In this document: one piece after another, positions 34,947-43,903 of the stretch | Layout of the letters: every line of letters starts with the position of its first letter | Position numbering within the stretch: the first letter of the stretch is position 1 | From: Gammaproteobacteria bacterium | GTDB taxonomy: Bacteria; Pseudomonadota; Gammaproteobacteria; Steroidobacterales; Foliamicaceae | NCBI GenBank assembly: GCA_026707445.1 | Contig: JAPOWV010000021.1 | Coordinates: 51,815 to 115,814, forward strand | Reading direction: 5' to 3' | DNA length: 64,000 bases | Made by a program: the position numbers and the translations under genes | Notes under the pieces: model-generated | What the model saw: only the letters and a program-made list of their open reading frames with translations | Told to the model about the DNA's origin: nothing | Databases searched by the model: none

Positions 34947-34970
34947 CAAATAATTATCATTCAAATAATT
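34947..34970. promoter_or_regulatory. AT-rich repeat in the sulfatase/TonB-receptor promoter region
   Basis: CAAATAATT occurs twice, at 34947-34955 and 34962-34970, 15 bp apart. AATTAT (34952-34957) and ATAATT (34965-34970) form a dyad with a 7-bp spacer. The region is far more AT-rich than its surroundings. It overlaps the upstream sulfatase start candidate (34960). Confidence 0.35.
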
Positions 34971-35080
34971 TGCTATTCTAACTATTGTGTATTATCTTTT
35001 TGAGGGCGCCTGGCAGGGCCGTTGCGGGCTTGCCGGGTAGCCGCAAGAGTCAGTGAACTCCGAACGGGGAGACAAGCATA

Positions 35081-37522
35081 ATGGGCAAGAGACTGCAAGG
35101 ATTTTCAGCTGCCGCCTTATCCTTCATTGTGGCGGTAATTGCGTTTGATGGAGTGGTTCCGGCCGCGCGAGCGCAGGAACAGGCCAGTGCCTCTTCGGCG
35201 GCGCTGGAAGAGATCGTGGTGACCGCCCGGCGGCGTGAAGAGAGCCTGCAGGATGTGCCGATCTCGATCTCCGCCTTTTCGGCGGAACAGGTCGAACAGC
35301 AGGGAATCACGAACCTCATCGACCTGAATGCCGCGGTGCCCAATCTCTCTCTTGGCGGCGGAGACTTCACCAACGGTTCCAATTCCATCGGGGTGACGAT
35401 ACGTGGGGTCGGCGATGGCTCCAGAATCAATCTCGACGGGGCAGTCGGCTTCTATATCGACGATGTTTTCATTCCGCGGCTAACGGGAACGATGGTCGAT
35501 CTGCTCGACGTGGAGAGCATTGAAGTACTGCGCGGTCCGCAGGGAACCCTGTTCGGGCGCAACACGACGGGCGGCGCCGTGAGATACAGCTCCAAAAAGC
35601 CCGTTCTCGGCGAATACGACGCCTATCTGAAAGCAACGGCCGGCAACCTGAATCATCACGGACTGACGGGCGTGCTGAATGTCCCCCTGGGTGAACAGGC
35701 GGCCCTGCGGGTCAGTGGCTATTTCCGAAACCGCGATGGCTATGTCGACAACAGGATCGCCAGCCTGGATCCGGCGAGCGTGTCGATTGTCGATTCGGGA
35801 ACGCAGGACCTGGGCAATAACGAAAACTGGGGCGTTCGGGTCGGGTTGCGGTTCCAGCCGGCCGACAACCTGACGGTTGACCTGACCGGGGCCTACATCG
35901 AAGACAAGGGTCATGGTCCTCCCATAAAGGTCACGTCCTGGAATTTTGACGCCTTACGCGGCGAAGGCGAACCTTGCCGGATTCTGGCGCGGGGGATCGT
36001 CAGGGGCCGGGAGACGCGGCGGCCTCCGGGTGGGACCTGCACGATCAGCCGCGCCTCCGATCGCGCGTTCGACGGAGTTGCCGCAACGAATCCGGCGCTC
36101 ACCCAGGTAATCGGCGACACGTTCGCGGTATTCCCGGGCAACGAAACGCGCGGCGGACTACCGAATCTGGAGGACTTCACAACCAAGTTTCTTTCGGCCG
36201 TGGTTTCGTGGCGGATCAGTGACTCACTGAGTCTCACCAGCCGTACGGCCTCGCTGGTCATCGATCAGCTGATCATGAACGACAACGACTACACGCCCAT
36301 CGTCTGGCGGGAGCGCGTGCGGATGGGCACCAGCGACAGTATTTCGCAGGAACTTTTGCTGAACGGCGAGACCGGGAACATCGACTGGACCGCGGGACTG
36401 TACTATTTCAGCGAGGAACCGGAAGAACTCACCCGCGGTTCCGACAATGGCACGCCCGACGTCTTCATACGCAATGAAACCCTGGATGCGGACGCACTTG
36501 CGCTGTTCGGCGAAGCAACCCTGCAGGTAAATGACGCGCTGGACATCACCGCAGGCTATCGCTGGACGCAGGACGACAAGACGCTGACCGCCATCGCGGA
36601 CGGCCCGATTCGCAGCCGGGACCGGAACTTCCGCCCGGCGCCGGGCGATCCTCCGCCGCCCACCGAGGCTACCGGAAGCAGCGACTGGACGTCCAATACC
36701 TGGCGCGTGAGCGTTCAGTACGACTGGTCGGACAATGTGATGACGTACATATCGGCGAGCACCGGGTTCAGAAGCGGCGGATTCAACAACGAGATGGATC
36801 TGAAACACGGCCCGGAGGCCAACTATGGAATCCTGCCGTTCGACCCGGAGGAGATCGATGCCTACGAGTTGGGTCTGCGCAGCGATCTGGCCGGCGGCCT
36901 GATGCGTTTGAACGTTACGGCCTATTGGCAGGAATGGACCAACCGCCAGCTCCGCACGGTGCGCCCGGACGGTCTCAGGTTCGTGGCCAACGCGGGCGAT
37001 GCGGAAACCCAGGGAGTCGAGGTGGATCTGTCATGGCAGGCAAGCGACGATCTGCTGCTCTCGGCGTCGGTCGGGACCATCGATGGCGAATGGACGGCAA
37101 TCGATCCGCTGATGGCCGGCAATATCCTGATTGATTCGGAGCCGCACCGCATGCCCGATCTTTCGTACGCGCTGGGCCTTCTTCACACCTATGAATTGAC
37201 CAACGGTTTTGGGCTGACCAGCAGCCTCAACTATGGCTGGACCGATGATCAGTACACCTCTTCGCTGGAGACCCGCACTATTCCCATCGAAGCCCACGGA
37301 CTGATGAATGCCCGGATCAAGCTGACCTCCGCGCAGCAGACATGGTGGGTTGCCCTTTATTGCACCAATTGCCTGGATGAGGATTACATCGTGACCGGCG
37401 GCGATTTCACCGGCCGCACGCCCAACCAGGCGCGCGTACGTGACCGCGGCAGGGAAGGATACCGCTGGGAGGAAATCGGACGGCCGCAGGAATGGGGGAT
37501 CGAATTCGGCTTGGACTTCTAG
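35081..37522 (+). CDS. TonB-dependent outer-membrane receptor
   Basis: 813 residues. A signal peptide covers about 1-31 (ending ARAQ), followed by the TonB box EEIVVTARRREE near 44-55 and the plug domain (QDVPISISAFSAEQVEQQG, then RGVGDGSRINLDGAVGFYIDDV and VLRGPQGTLFGRNTTGGAV in the usual order). The rest is the 22-stranded barrel, ending in the aromatic residue typical of outer-membrane proteins (GLDF). No SusD partner is present. This is the class often assigned to uptake of oligosaccharides, aromatics or siderophores in sphingomonads and marine gammaproteobacteria. Divergent pairing with the sulfatase suggests a sulfated glycan or aryl sulfate as ligand. Confidence 0.93.
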   Translation: MGKRLQGFSAAALSFIVAVIAFDGVVPAARAQEQASASSAALEEIVVTARRREESLQDVPISISAFSAEQVEQQGITNLIDLNAAVPNLSLGGGDFTNGSNSIGVTIRGVGDGSRINLDGAVGFYIDDVFIPRLTGTMVDLLDVESIEVLRGPQGTLFGRNTTGGAVRYSSKKPVLGEYDAYLKATAGNLNHHGLTGVLNVPLGEQAALRVSGYFRNRDGYVDNRIASLDPASVSIVDSGTQDLGNNENWGVRVGLRFQPADNLTVDLTGAYIEDKGHGPPIKVTSWNFDALRGEGEPCRILARGIVRGRETRRPPGGTCTISRASDRAFDGVAATNPALTQVIGDTFAVFPGNETRGGLPNLEDFTTKFLSAVVSWRISDSLSLTSRTASLVIDQLIMNDNDYTPIVWRERVRMGTSDSISQELLLNGETGNIDWTAGLYYFSEEPEELTRGSDNGTPDVFIRNETLDADALALFGEATLQVNDALDITAGYRWTQDDKTLTAIADGPIRSRDRNFRPAPGDPPPPTEATGSSDWTSNTWRVSVQYDWSDNVMTYISASTGFRSGGFNNEMDLKHGPEANYGILPFDPEEIDAYELGLRSDLAGGLMRLNVTAYWQEWTNRQLRTVRPDGLRFVANAGDAETQGVEVDLSWQASDDLLLSASVGTIDGEWTAIDPLMAGNILIDSEPHRMPDLSYALGLLHTYELTNGFGLTSSLNYGWTDDQYTSSLETRTIPIEAHGLMNARIKLTSAQQTWWVALYCTNCLDEDYIVTGGDFTGRTPNQARVRDRGREGYRWEEIGRPQEWGIEFGLDF

Positions 37523-37585
37523 TTGCCTCGGCCCGGAAAAAGCTGTGTAATGGGCCTCCGGCTTTAGTCGCTGCAGTTACAGTTC

Positions 37586-38068
37586 ATGCCGTCGGCACTT
37601 CCCAGGAAAAGGAAAACTTTCGGATCCGCGGTAACGTCTCAATCGCTTTCGCTCGGCGATCTGAACGATTTTCTGGGCATCAAGATCCGGAGGATTCAGC
37701 GCTCCATCAACCGCCACCTTTCGGACGCGCTGGAAGGAATGGATGTGGCGGTGGGGGAATTCGGCACGCTGGGCCTTATCGCCGCGAACCCGGGACTCGC
37801 CCAGATCGATATTGCCCGCGAATACGATATCGACAAGGCGACGATGGTCGGCCTGCTGGACAATCTGGAGGCGGCGGGATATGTGCGCCGCCGCAAGCAC
37901 CCGAAGGACCGAAGGCGCAATGCGCTGACTCTGACGAAGAAGGGCGTCGAACGGTTTGAAGAGCTGAAGAGCGCCTTTGCCGCTCAGGAAGCGTCGTTTA
38001 CCCAGACATTGACGAAGGCCGAGAAAAAGGTCCTGATGGACCTGCTGGATCGTATTCCGCTGCAATAG
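37586..38068 (+). CDS. MarR-family transcriptional regulator
   Basis: 160 residues from ATG 37586. The winged helix is clear: LAQIDIAREYDIDKATMVGL is the recognition region near residues 70-90, then DNLEAAGYVRRRKHPKDRRR is the wing with the DxRxxxV-like basic loop. MarR proteins bind palindromes as dimers and respond to phenolic or other aromatic ligands. It lies 63 bp after the TonB receptor and before the lipoprotein/sulfotransferase pair on the other strand, so it may regulate either. Confidence 0.87.
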   Translation: MPSALPRKRKTFGSAVTSQSLSLGDLNDFLGIKIRRIQRSINRHLSDALEGMDVAVGEFGTLGLIAANPGLAQIDIAREYDIDKATMVGLLDNLEAAGYVRRRKHPKDRRRNALTLTKKGVERFEELKSAFAAQEASFTQTLTKAEKKVLMDLLDRIPLQ

Positions 38069-38083
38069 ATACCGCAGGGTCTG

Positions 38084-38611
38084 CTAGTAGCTGTAGATTT
38101 CCTCTCGTGAAAGCTGGATTTCCAGCCAGGTAGCGAGTCGCGCCAGCCACTGATTCCGGTAGTAAACCAGACCGTCAGCCGCAACGGCGGGCGACGACCC
38201 CGCGATCAACATGACCTTTTGCCCCTCGGCGAAGATGTCTTCTTGGTAGTAGGTCGCGCCGTTGCCTGCCTGGGCCAGCCACGCCAGTTCCTCCTCGTCG
38301 CCCAACGCTTTCGCCGCCAGCGCGCGAATGGGGTCTCCTTCATTGAGTCCGGCAACAATTGCAATGTGCGGGGCTTCGTGAAACGGCTCGAAATCCTGAG
38401 GTTCCACATGACGGTAGCTCACGGACTTCCTTGCCAGAAAATCGGTGAGTTCGCCGACCAGTGCAAAGGCTTCCGATGTCGCAACGATCAGCAAGTCCTC
38501 GTGGAGCTCCACCGGAGGTTGCGAAGAGACCGGGGACGGCGGATCCCCGATCGACTGACATCCTGCAAGCAGCAACAGCCCTGCTGCAATCAGTCGCCGG
38601 TCAACGAGCAT
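38084..38611 (-). CDS. Small lipoprotein of unknown family, paired with the aryl-sulfotransferase
   Basis: 175 residues from ATG 38611. Lipobox LLAGC places Cys near residue 18. The remainder has two alternating alpha/beta parts (ELHEDLLIVATSEAF, then HIAIVAGLNEGDP and GQKVMLIAGSSPAVAADG), which recalls small substrate-binding or glycan-binding folds, but I do not recognise the family. It begins five bases after the stop of the sulfotransferase gene, so the two are co-translated. A role as envelope-anchored partner or chaperone of the sulfotransferase is an inference from context only. Confidence 0.65.
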   Translation of the reverse strand: MLVDRRLIAAGLLLLAGCQSIGDPPSPVSSQPPVELHEDLLIVATSEAFALVGELTDFLARKSVSYRHVEPQDFEPFHEAPHIAIVAGLNEGDPIRALAAKALGDEEELAWLAQAGNGATYYQEDIFAEGQKVMLIAGSSPAVAADGLVYYRNQWLARLATWLEIQLSREEIYSY

Positions 38612-38616
38612 GAGGA

Positions 38617-40023
38617 TCAGTCCGCCGTTTGCGCGCCGCGCATGGCGTCGGGTTGAATCTTCCAATCGGCGCCCAACGGAGGCGTGACGCGCAATTCGCT
38701 GCGGGGCAGTTCCTCGAGCTTTCCGCAGAAGTCGTACGGATAGGCTTGGGCCCGCGCCAACGCCCACAGTGGGTTGTCGTGCGCATTGAAAGCCACGTAT
38801 TCCCAGACGACTTCTCCGCCGTCCGGATGATTCTCGTCGGGACGCACCTGGAAGATCCTTCCCGTGTTGTCTTCGGAAATCAACGTGTTGCCGTTCGGAA
38901 GCCGCTGGACCGAACCGCGGGAGCGGCTGAAAAACCGCCAGGAACGGCCGGACGCTTCGTATTTCCAGACAATCCTGTTCTCCACCGGATCGATCTCGAC
39001 GATCAGTGTCTTGCCGATGTGGTCCTCGTCCGGCGAATAGGCCCCGTTGTCGAAGACCAGGAAGTTTCCTGCACCCGGCAGTCCCCTGGGAATCATGTGA
39101 GCCTCGTGCTGGCCCGCCAGGCCGCCGAGATACCTGTGGCCGCCCTTGTAGGTGATCTCGCCCGTGTCCCGGCTGATGACCCAGAAATTCGGAAGATTGC
39201 GCGTGTTGAAAATGACATTGCCGGGCTTGAACCGCTCGTCGCCCGCGTCATACCACTTGTTTTCGGGCACCACGCGAACGGAGTTGCCGTGCGACCAGTC
39301 GATGATTCGTCGCCAGGCCGGCGCAAAGTCGTTGATGTCGATATGGTCGTGCGCGGCCCATTTCCACGTCACCTCGCCTTCGCGGGTGACGTACACCAGC
39401 TCATCGCCGATGAGCTGCACGCCTTTCCGGCGAATCCGGCCGAAGTAGGGCCAGTCCACGTCCACCACCGTATCCAGAATTTCCTGCGGCACGGGAATGC
39501 TGTACATCGCAAGCAGCTCGCCATTAGGCATGAGCTCGAAATCATGGTGCAGGTAGTGGGACTGCTGATCGCTGAGCCGGCCTCCAACGCCCCGCTGGTC
39601 AGGCCGCCATCGCCAGATCTCCTCGCTGTCCCAGCCATACTCGACGATGTGATTGATTCCTTCTTCCTCGCTCTCCTCGATCATCATCAGGCTGCAGTTC
39701 GGCTGCAGCCGATAACGTTGCCAGGTCCCCACCTTCCACTCGTGGACGACGTTGCCGTTCATGTCCAGCAAACGGGCCCGGTCCGGTTCGCGCACGACTT
39801 CTTCCGAAGCCCCGTAGTTGGTGACCAGCGGCAACAGCAAATAGCTGTTGTAGGCCTTGTCGGGGTCGTAGCGGGTTACGCCGGTCGGGTATACGGAAGG
39901 GAAAGCGTGCGCGATTCCCGAACGGTCCGCTCCCGGGATTTCCGCGATCAGGAGCAGCGCCAGCGTCGCAAGGATGCTGGAAACATAAGGAATCGTGGAT
40001 TTCAGCGGTTTGGTCCGGACCAT
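38617..40023 (-). CDS. Aryl-sulfotransferase (ASST)-family protein
   Basis: 468 residues from ATG 40023; the frame upstream crosses the divergent FAH-type gene. An N-terminal hydrophobic segment about 15-35 acts as signal or anchor. The propeller body carries ASST landmarks: LLDMNGNVVHEWKVG, HHDFELMPNGELL, DWSHGNSVRVVPEN, GQHEAHMIPRGLPG, LVFDNGAYSPDE and RLPNGNTLISEDNTGR. Such PAPS-independent enzymes move sulfate between phenols through a His intermediate in the periplasm; many ASST-like proteins are uncharacterised. With the sulfatase 4 kb away it suggests a sulfate-ester theme in this segment. The downstream small lipoprotein is coupled. Confidence 0.85.
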   Translation of the reverse strand: MVRTKPLKSTIPYVSSILATLALLLIAEIPGADRSGIAHAFPSVYPTGVTRYDPDKAYNSYLLLPLVTNYGASEEVVREPDRARLLDMNGNVVHEWKVGTWQRYRLQPNCSLMMIEESEEEGINHIVEYGWDSEEIWRWRPDQRGVGGRLSDQQSHYLHHDFELMPNGELLAMYSIPVPQEILDTVVDVDWPYFGRIRRKGVQLIGDELVYVTREGEVTWKWAAHDHIDINDFAPAWRRIIDWSHGNSVRVVPENKWYDAGDERFKPGNVIFNTRNLPNFWVISRDTGEITYKGGHRYLGGLAGQHEAHMIPRGLPGAGNFLVFDNGAYSPDEDHIGKTLIVEIDPVENRIVWKYEASGRSWRFFSRSRGSVQRLPNGNTLISEDNTGRIFQVRPDENHPDGGEVVWEYVAFNAHDNPLWALARAQAYPYDFCGKLEELPRSELRVTPPLGADWKIQPDAMRGAQTAD

Positions 40024-40119
40024 CTCGAAAGCTCCTGGATCATGCAAGGCCGTGGTGAAGCGTAATCTTTTTTTGTCGCTCCGGCAGCGCCTGCACCGTA
40101 TGCGATAATGATTTCGGAA

Positions 40120-40130
40120 ACAATAATTGT
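40120..40130. promoter_or_regulatory. Palindrome ACAAT-A-ATTGT before the second FAH-type gene
   Basis: A perfect 5-bp dyad with one central base lies 69 bp upstream of ATG 40199 in an AT-rich intergenic region between divergent genes. The related palindrome ACAATTGT occurs at 45633-45640 before the convergent ThDP/TRAP operon. Function as an operator is inference. Confidence 0.35.
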
Positions 40131-40198
40131 ATTGAAGAATGATTGAAATTACCAACCACTTGGCGTAGTCTCGCTGGCCGGCAACAGCAATCCAGAGC

Positions 40199-41095
40199 AT
40201 GAACGCAACAAGCCAGCAGGCGGCACGCGATGTCCGGTCCGAGGCCGGCCTCACCGTCGTTCGTTACGAAAAGGGCGGCAGGACCGGCTACGGCATCCTT
40301 GAGAAAGGCCGGGTAACCGCGATCCAGGGCGATATATTCGGCGAGTTCACCGCGGGCGACCGGCACTTCCCGCTCGACGAGGTCGTCCTGCTTGCCCCCA
40401 TCGAGCCGAGAAAGGTTTACGGCGTAGGCATGAACAGCCACGGCTACCGGCAATATCGAATGGGCGCCGAGTATCCGGAAGCCGATCCTGCCGAGCCCCC
40501 GGTATTCGAGAAGTCCGGTTCGGCCATAACCGGCCCGCATAGCCATTTGCTCGTGCAGGAAGGAATGACCGGCATTTCCGGAAGCCCGGAACTGGCCGTG
40601 ATCATGAAACGCCGCGCGAGCGGAATTGCCGAGGATGAAGTGGACGATTACATACTCGGGTATTCGGCATCGTTCGACGCGATGTATCCGGAAGTCGCGA
40701 TCAGAGACATGCTGGCGGCCAAGGACTTTCCCACTTCCTGCCCGCTTGGTCCCTGGATAAAGACTTCGCTGGATACCAGCGATCTTGAGGTGTCACTGAG
40801 CGTCAATGGAAAGGTGTATCACCAGGGATTTACCAGGGACTTCATCTACGATATTCCGCGCGTCGTCAGTTTCCTCTCCTCACGGTACGTCCTGGAGCCG
40901 GGCGACGTCGTTCTGATGGGCGCGATGGGCAGGGAGGCCCACGTGGACGGCAAGTCCGCGGACTTTGTGGATCGATTCACCGACCTCGGGGAACTCCGTC
41001 CGGTCGCCTACCCGAAATACCAGCCGGGCGACCGGCTTGTCGTGCGCGTTCAGGGCGTGGGAGAGCTGCCGTTCAGCATTTCCCGGGCGGAGTAG
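40199..41095 (+). CDS. Fumarylacetoacetate hydrolase-family protein (copy 2)
   Basis: 298 residues. The core of the FAH fold is recognisable: KVYGVGMNSHGYRQY, PPVFEKSGSAITGPHS, the metal region SGSPELAVIMKRRAS and YILGYSASFDAMYPE, then CPLGPWIKTS and LEPGDVVLMGAMG near the C-terminus. It is only distantly similar to the FAH enzyme at 7904-8764. The catalytic Asp expected after the second metal Glu (usually N-D) is replaced by SFDA, so metal binding may differ. Predicted role: hydrolysis or decarboxylation of a keto acid. It converges on the dctM gene, six bases apart. Confidence 0.75.
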   Translation: MNATSQQAARDVRSEAGLTVVRYEKGGRTGYGILEKGRVTAIQGDIFGEFTAGDRHFPLDEVVLLAPIEPRKVYGVGMNSHGYRQYRMGAEYPEADPAEPPVFEKSGSAITGPHSHLLVQEGMTGISGSPELAVIMKRRASGIAEDEVDDYILGYSASFDAMYPEVAIRDMLAAKDFPTSCPLGPWIKTSLDTSDLEVSLSVNGKVYHQGFTRDFIYDIPRVVSFLSSRYVLEPGDVVLMGAMGREAHVDGKSADFVDRFTDLGELRPVAYPKYQPGDRLVVRVQGVGELPFSISRAE

Positions 41096-41101
41096 CGCCT
41101 G

Positions 41102-42403
41102 TCAGGACAGCCAGTTCGGCAGGAACGTGATGATTCCCGGCACAAGAAGCAACAGCATCACCAGGAGAAAATCCGCCGCCAGGAACGGGGCGATCCCACG
41201 GAAGATCGTCCCCACAGGCACGTCCGGCGCGACACTCTTGACCAGATAGACCGCCATGCCTATGGGCGGCGTGATCAGGGCAATCTCCATCGCCCTGATG
41301 ATGATGATGGCGAACCAGATGCCTTCAAAGCCCAGCGCCTGGGCGACGGGAAAGAACACCGGCACGGTGAGGGCCATCATTCCGGTCGTGTCCAGCACGG
41401 CGCCGAGCAGCAGGTAGATCAGGAAGATCGCAAGAATCGCGAGCAACGGCGCCACGTCCAGCTCCACGATCGACTCGCTTATGGCGGCGGGGATTCCGGT
41501 GGCGGTCATGAACGAGGTCATCATGAACGCGCCGATGAAGATCGCGTACAGAAAGCCCGTGGTCTTGAGGGTGGCGACGATCGCGGCCTTGAACTTCGCG
41601 ACAGTCAGCCGTTTGCGGATCAGCGCGAATGCCAGGGCTCCCGACGCGCCCACGGCGCCCGCCTCGGTGGGCGTGAACAATCCGCCCACCAGACCTCCGA
41701 GCACCAGCGCCATCAGGAGCACGACTTCGCCGACAACCTTCAGCGACGAAAAACGCTCGGCCCAGGAGTATCTGCGTCCCGGCGGGCCGAGCGCCGGCCG
41801 CCAGCTGCACAGCAGGAAAATCGTCGCCATGTAGAAGATGGCTTCGAGGATTCCGGGGACCAGGCCGGCAAGAAAGAGCTTGCTGATCGATAGTTCGGTC
41901 AGGAGGCCCAGCACGATCAGCATGCCGCTTGGCGGTATCAGGCTGCCGATCGTTCCCCCCGCCGCGATGCTTCCGGTGGCGAGGGCGGGGCTGTAGCGGT
42001 ACTTCCTCATCTCGGGCAGCGACACGAGACCCATGGTCGAAACGGTTGCCACGGAAGAGGCGCTGACCGCCGCAAAGCCCGCGCAGCCTCCCACTGTCGC
42101 CATCGCCAGACCCCCGCGTTGATGGCCCAGCCACTTGGCCGCTACCTCGTACAGGTCCTTTCCCATACCCGACTGGAACATCACGTGCGCCATGAGGATG
42201 AACAGCGGCAGCACTCCGAAAGTGAAGCTGGAAATGGTGTCGAAGGCAATGTTGGCAAGCTTGGCGAAGGCCGCCTCGGGCGAGAGCAGGTAGGCGAAAC
42301 CGCAAAAGGCCACCAGGCCCATGCTGAAGGCGATGGGCAGCCGCAGCAGGATCAGCCCGAAAAGCACGACGAATGCGATCAGGCCCGTCTCAATCGGACT
42401 CAT
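41102..42403 (-). CDS. dctM: TRAP transporter large permease (DctM type)
   Basis: 433 residues from ATG 42403, which begins inside the end of the dctQ frame (14-bp overlap). About 12 membrane helices with the usual DctM signatures: LPIAFSMGLVAF, IPPSGMLIVLGLLT, GLFTPTEAGAVGA and TPPIGMAVYLVKS near the end. It forms the sodium-driven channel of a TRAP importer for organic acids, taurine-like or sialic-acid-like solutes. The substrate cannot be read. It is the last gene of the unit ThDP enzyme - dctP - dctQ - dctM. Confidence 0.94.
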   Translation of the reverse strand: MSPIETGLIAFVVLFGLILLRLPIAFSMGLVAFCGFAYLLSPEAAFAKLANIAFDTISSFTFGVLPLFILMAHVMFQSGMGKDLYEVAAKWLGHQRGGLAMATVGGCAGFAAVSASSVATVSTMGLVSLPEMRKYRYSPALATGSIAAGGTIGSLIPPSGMLIVLGLLTELSISKLFLAGLVPGILEAIFYMATIFLLCSWRPALGPPGRRYSWAERFSSLKVVGEVVLLMALVLGGLVGGLFTPTEAGAVGASGALAFALIRKRLTVAKFKAAIVATLKTTGFLYAIFIGAFMMTSFMTATGIPAAISESIVELDVAPLLAILAIFLIYLLLGAVLDTTGMMALTVPVFFPVAQALGFEGIWFAIIIIRAMEIALITPPIGMAVYLVKSVAPDVPVGTIFRGIAPFLAADFLLVMLLLLVPGIITFLPNWLS

Positions 42404-42881
42404 CACGCTCGCCTCCCAGTGCGTGCAGCTTCCATGCCGCCAGCCAGACGGCAACGCCGCAGCAAACGGCCACCCACATCCAGCGCAGCGGCGCTACCGA
42501 TATGCCGAGGACTTCCGTGTATTCGCCCAGCCGGGTGTTCCTCAACGCGACAAGGACGCCGGCGCAGGCCACAACACACCAGTAGAGCGCGCCTGCCAGG
42601 GCCATCGCGATCGCAATTCGTCGCCGTGATGCATTGGGGAATCTGTCCACCACGAAGTCAATCGCGACATGTGACCCGGACAGCGTTGCGCAGAGCACGG
42701 CCGTGCCGGCAATGATCGGAATGATCAGTTCGGCCAGTTCATAGCTTCCGGGAATGATCTGGCCGGTCAGCCGGAACAGTACATTGCCCACGATCAGGAC
42801 CAGCAGACCCACGAGAGCGAGTCCGCCGGCGTAGGCGATCAGATTGACCAGCCGTTCCTGAGCGCTCATAGAAACATTCAC
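42390..42881 (-). CDS. dctQ: TRAP transporter small permease (DctQ type)
   Basis: 163 residues from GTG 42881, overlapping the dctP stop (GTGA); ATG 42869 is an alternative. Four predicted helices, with the DctQ-typical SYELAELIIPIIAGTAVLC and SHVAIDFVVDRFP in the middle. It stabilises DctM in the inner membrane. Overlaps at both ends (4 bp with dctP, 14 bp with dctM) indicate tight coupling. Confidence 0.9.
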   Translation of the reverse strand: MNVSMSAQERLVNLIAYAGGLALVGLLVLIVGNVLFRLTGQIIPGSYELAELIIPIIAGTAVLCATLSGSHVAIDFVVDRFPNASRRRIAIAMALAGALYWCVVACAGVLVALRNTRLGEYTEVLGISVAPLRWMWVAVCCGVAVWLAAWKLHALGGERDESD

Positions 42882-43900
42882 CGCGCGTTCTGCTCGAGCC
42901 GGTCTCTTACCTGGGCCAGCATGGCGGAGCCGGGCAGGGCTCGCGCATCGAGTTCCTGCGCAATCCTGTCGCCTTCTTCCGCAAGGTTGTCCGCGTACCG
43001 GCGCATGTCCGATGGCGCCGGTTCAATGAACTCGATGCCGATTTCGCGGGCGCGCTCCAGACCTCTTCGCTCGACGACCGCGACCTCTTCCACGATGCGG
43101 TCCGCCCACCAGCCGGCACTGTCCGCCATCAGCTTGCGCAGGTGGTCCGGCAGCCGATCCCAGACGCTCAGGTTGATAGCTCTCGAAGGGTAGGGAGGCC
43201 GTGGATTGGGCAGCAGCGTGATGTAGCGGATCATCTCGTCGAAATGGAGGCTTATGAGCGTGTCCGCCGGAGAAACGGCGCCGTCGAGGATGCCCCGGCT
43301 CAGCGCGAAATACGCTTCGCTCATCGGCATCGCCACGGCGTCCACGCCCAGGCGCCGAAGCGCAACTACCTTTTCGGCCGTTGATTTAAGCCGCAATCCC
43401 CGCAAGTCGTCCAGGCTTCGCACCGGTTTGGCCGTGGTCATGACGAACATCGGACTCAGGCTGTTTGCCGCCAGGATCACCACGCCGGCGAATTCCTCGC
43501 GAAGTTCGGCATGTTCAGCCCACAACTCCCAGAATATCGGCTCCGTGATCCGGCGGTCGAAGATTCCGCCGTAGAAAGCCAGAGAGCCGCGTGTGAGGTG
43601 CATGCCGGCCCGCGAAACCACCGGCGAAATCACGCCGATGTCGGCAACGCCCGCAGCCAACTCATGCACGGTGTGCGCCCGTCCCACCAGGGTTCCATTC
43701 CAGTAGGCCTCGAACTGAAGACGTCCGTCGCTTTCCCGGGTCATTCTGTCCATCCAGGCCCGATCGGCGCGGCTGAAAGGCGCGTTCATCCCGTAGGGCG
43801 AAGCGAAGCGAAGCAAATGCACTTCATCGGCCTCACCCGACGGAGCACTCAGGAGCAGCAATAAGAGGAAGGCAACAGGTTTCAGGAAGAACGATGGCAT
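42878..43900 (-). CDS. dctP: TRAP transporter solute-binding protein (DctP type)
   Basis: 340 residues from ATG 43900. A signal peptide covers about 1-24 (LLLLLLSAPSGEA). The body matches DctP proteins: VHELAAGVADIGVISP in the first lobe, DDLRGLRLKSTAEKVV with the Arg that normally salt-bridges a carboxylate, VAMPMSEAYFALSRGILDGAV and INLSVWDRLP. The conserved Arg implies a carboxylate ligand. It is three bases downstream of the ThDP enzyme stop codon, so ligand and enzyme are probably functionally linked. Confidence 0.92.
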   Translation of the reverse strand: MPSFFLKPVAFLLLLLLSAPSGEADEVHLLRFASPYGMNAPFSRADRAWMDRMTRESDGRLQFEAYWNGTLVGRAHTVHELAAGVADIGVISPVVSRAGMHLTRGSLAFYGGIFDRRITEPIFWELWAEHAELREEFAGVVILAANSLSPMFVMTTAKPVRSLDDLRGLRLKSTAEKVVALRRLGVDAVAMPMSEAYFALSRGILDGAVSPADTLISLHFDEMIRYITLLPNPRPPYPSRAINLSVWDRLPDHLRKLMADSAGWWADRIVEEVAVVERRGLERAREIGIEFIEPAPSDMRRYADNLAEEGDRIAQELDARALPGSAMLAQVRDRLEQNAR

Positions 43901-43903
43901 CGC

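Noticed and set aside
34947..34970. Fur box for the sulfatase/TonB-receptor promoter
   Set aside because: The AT-rich repeat contains ATTATC-like pieces but the match to the Fur consensus is too weak to name, so only the repeat is reported.
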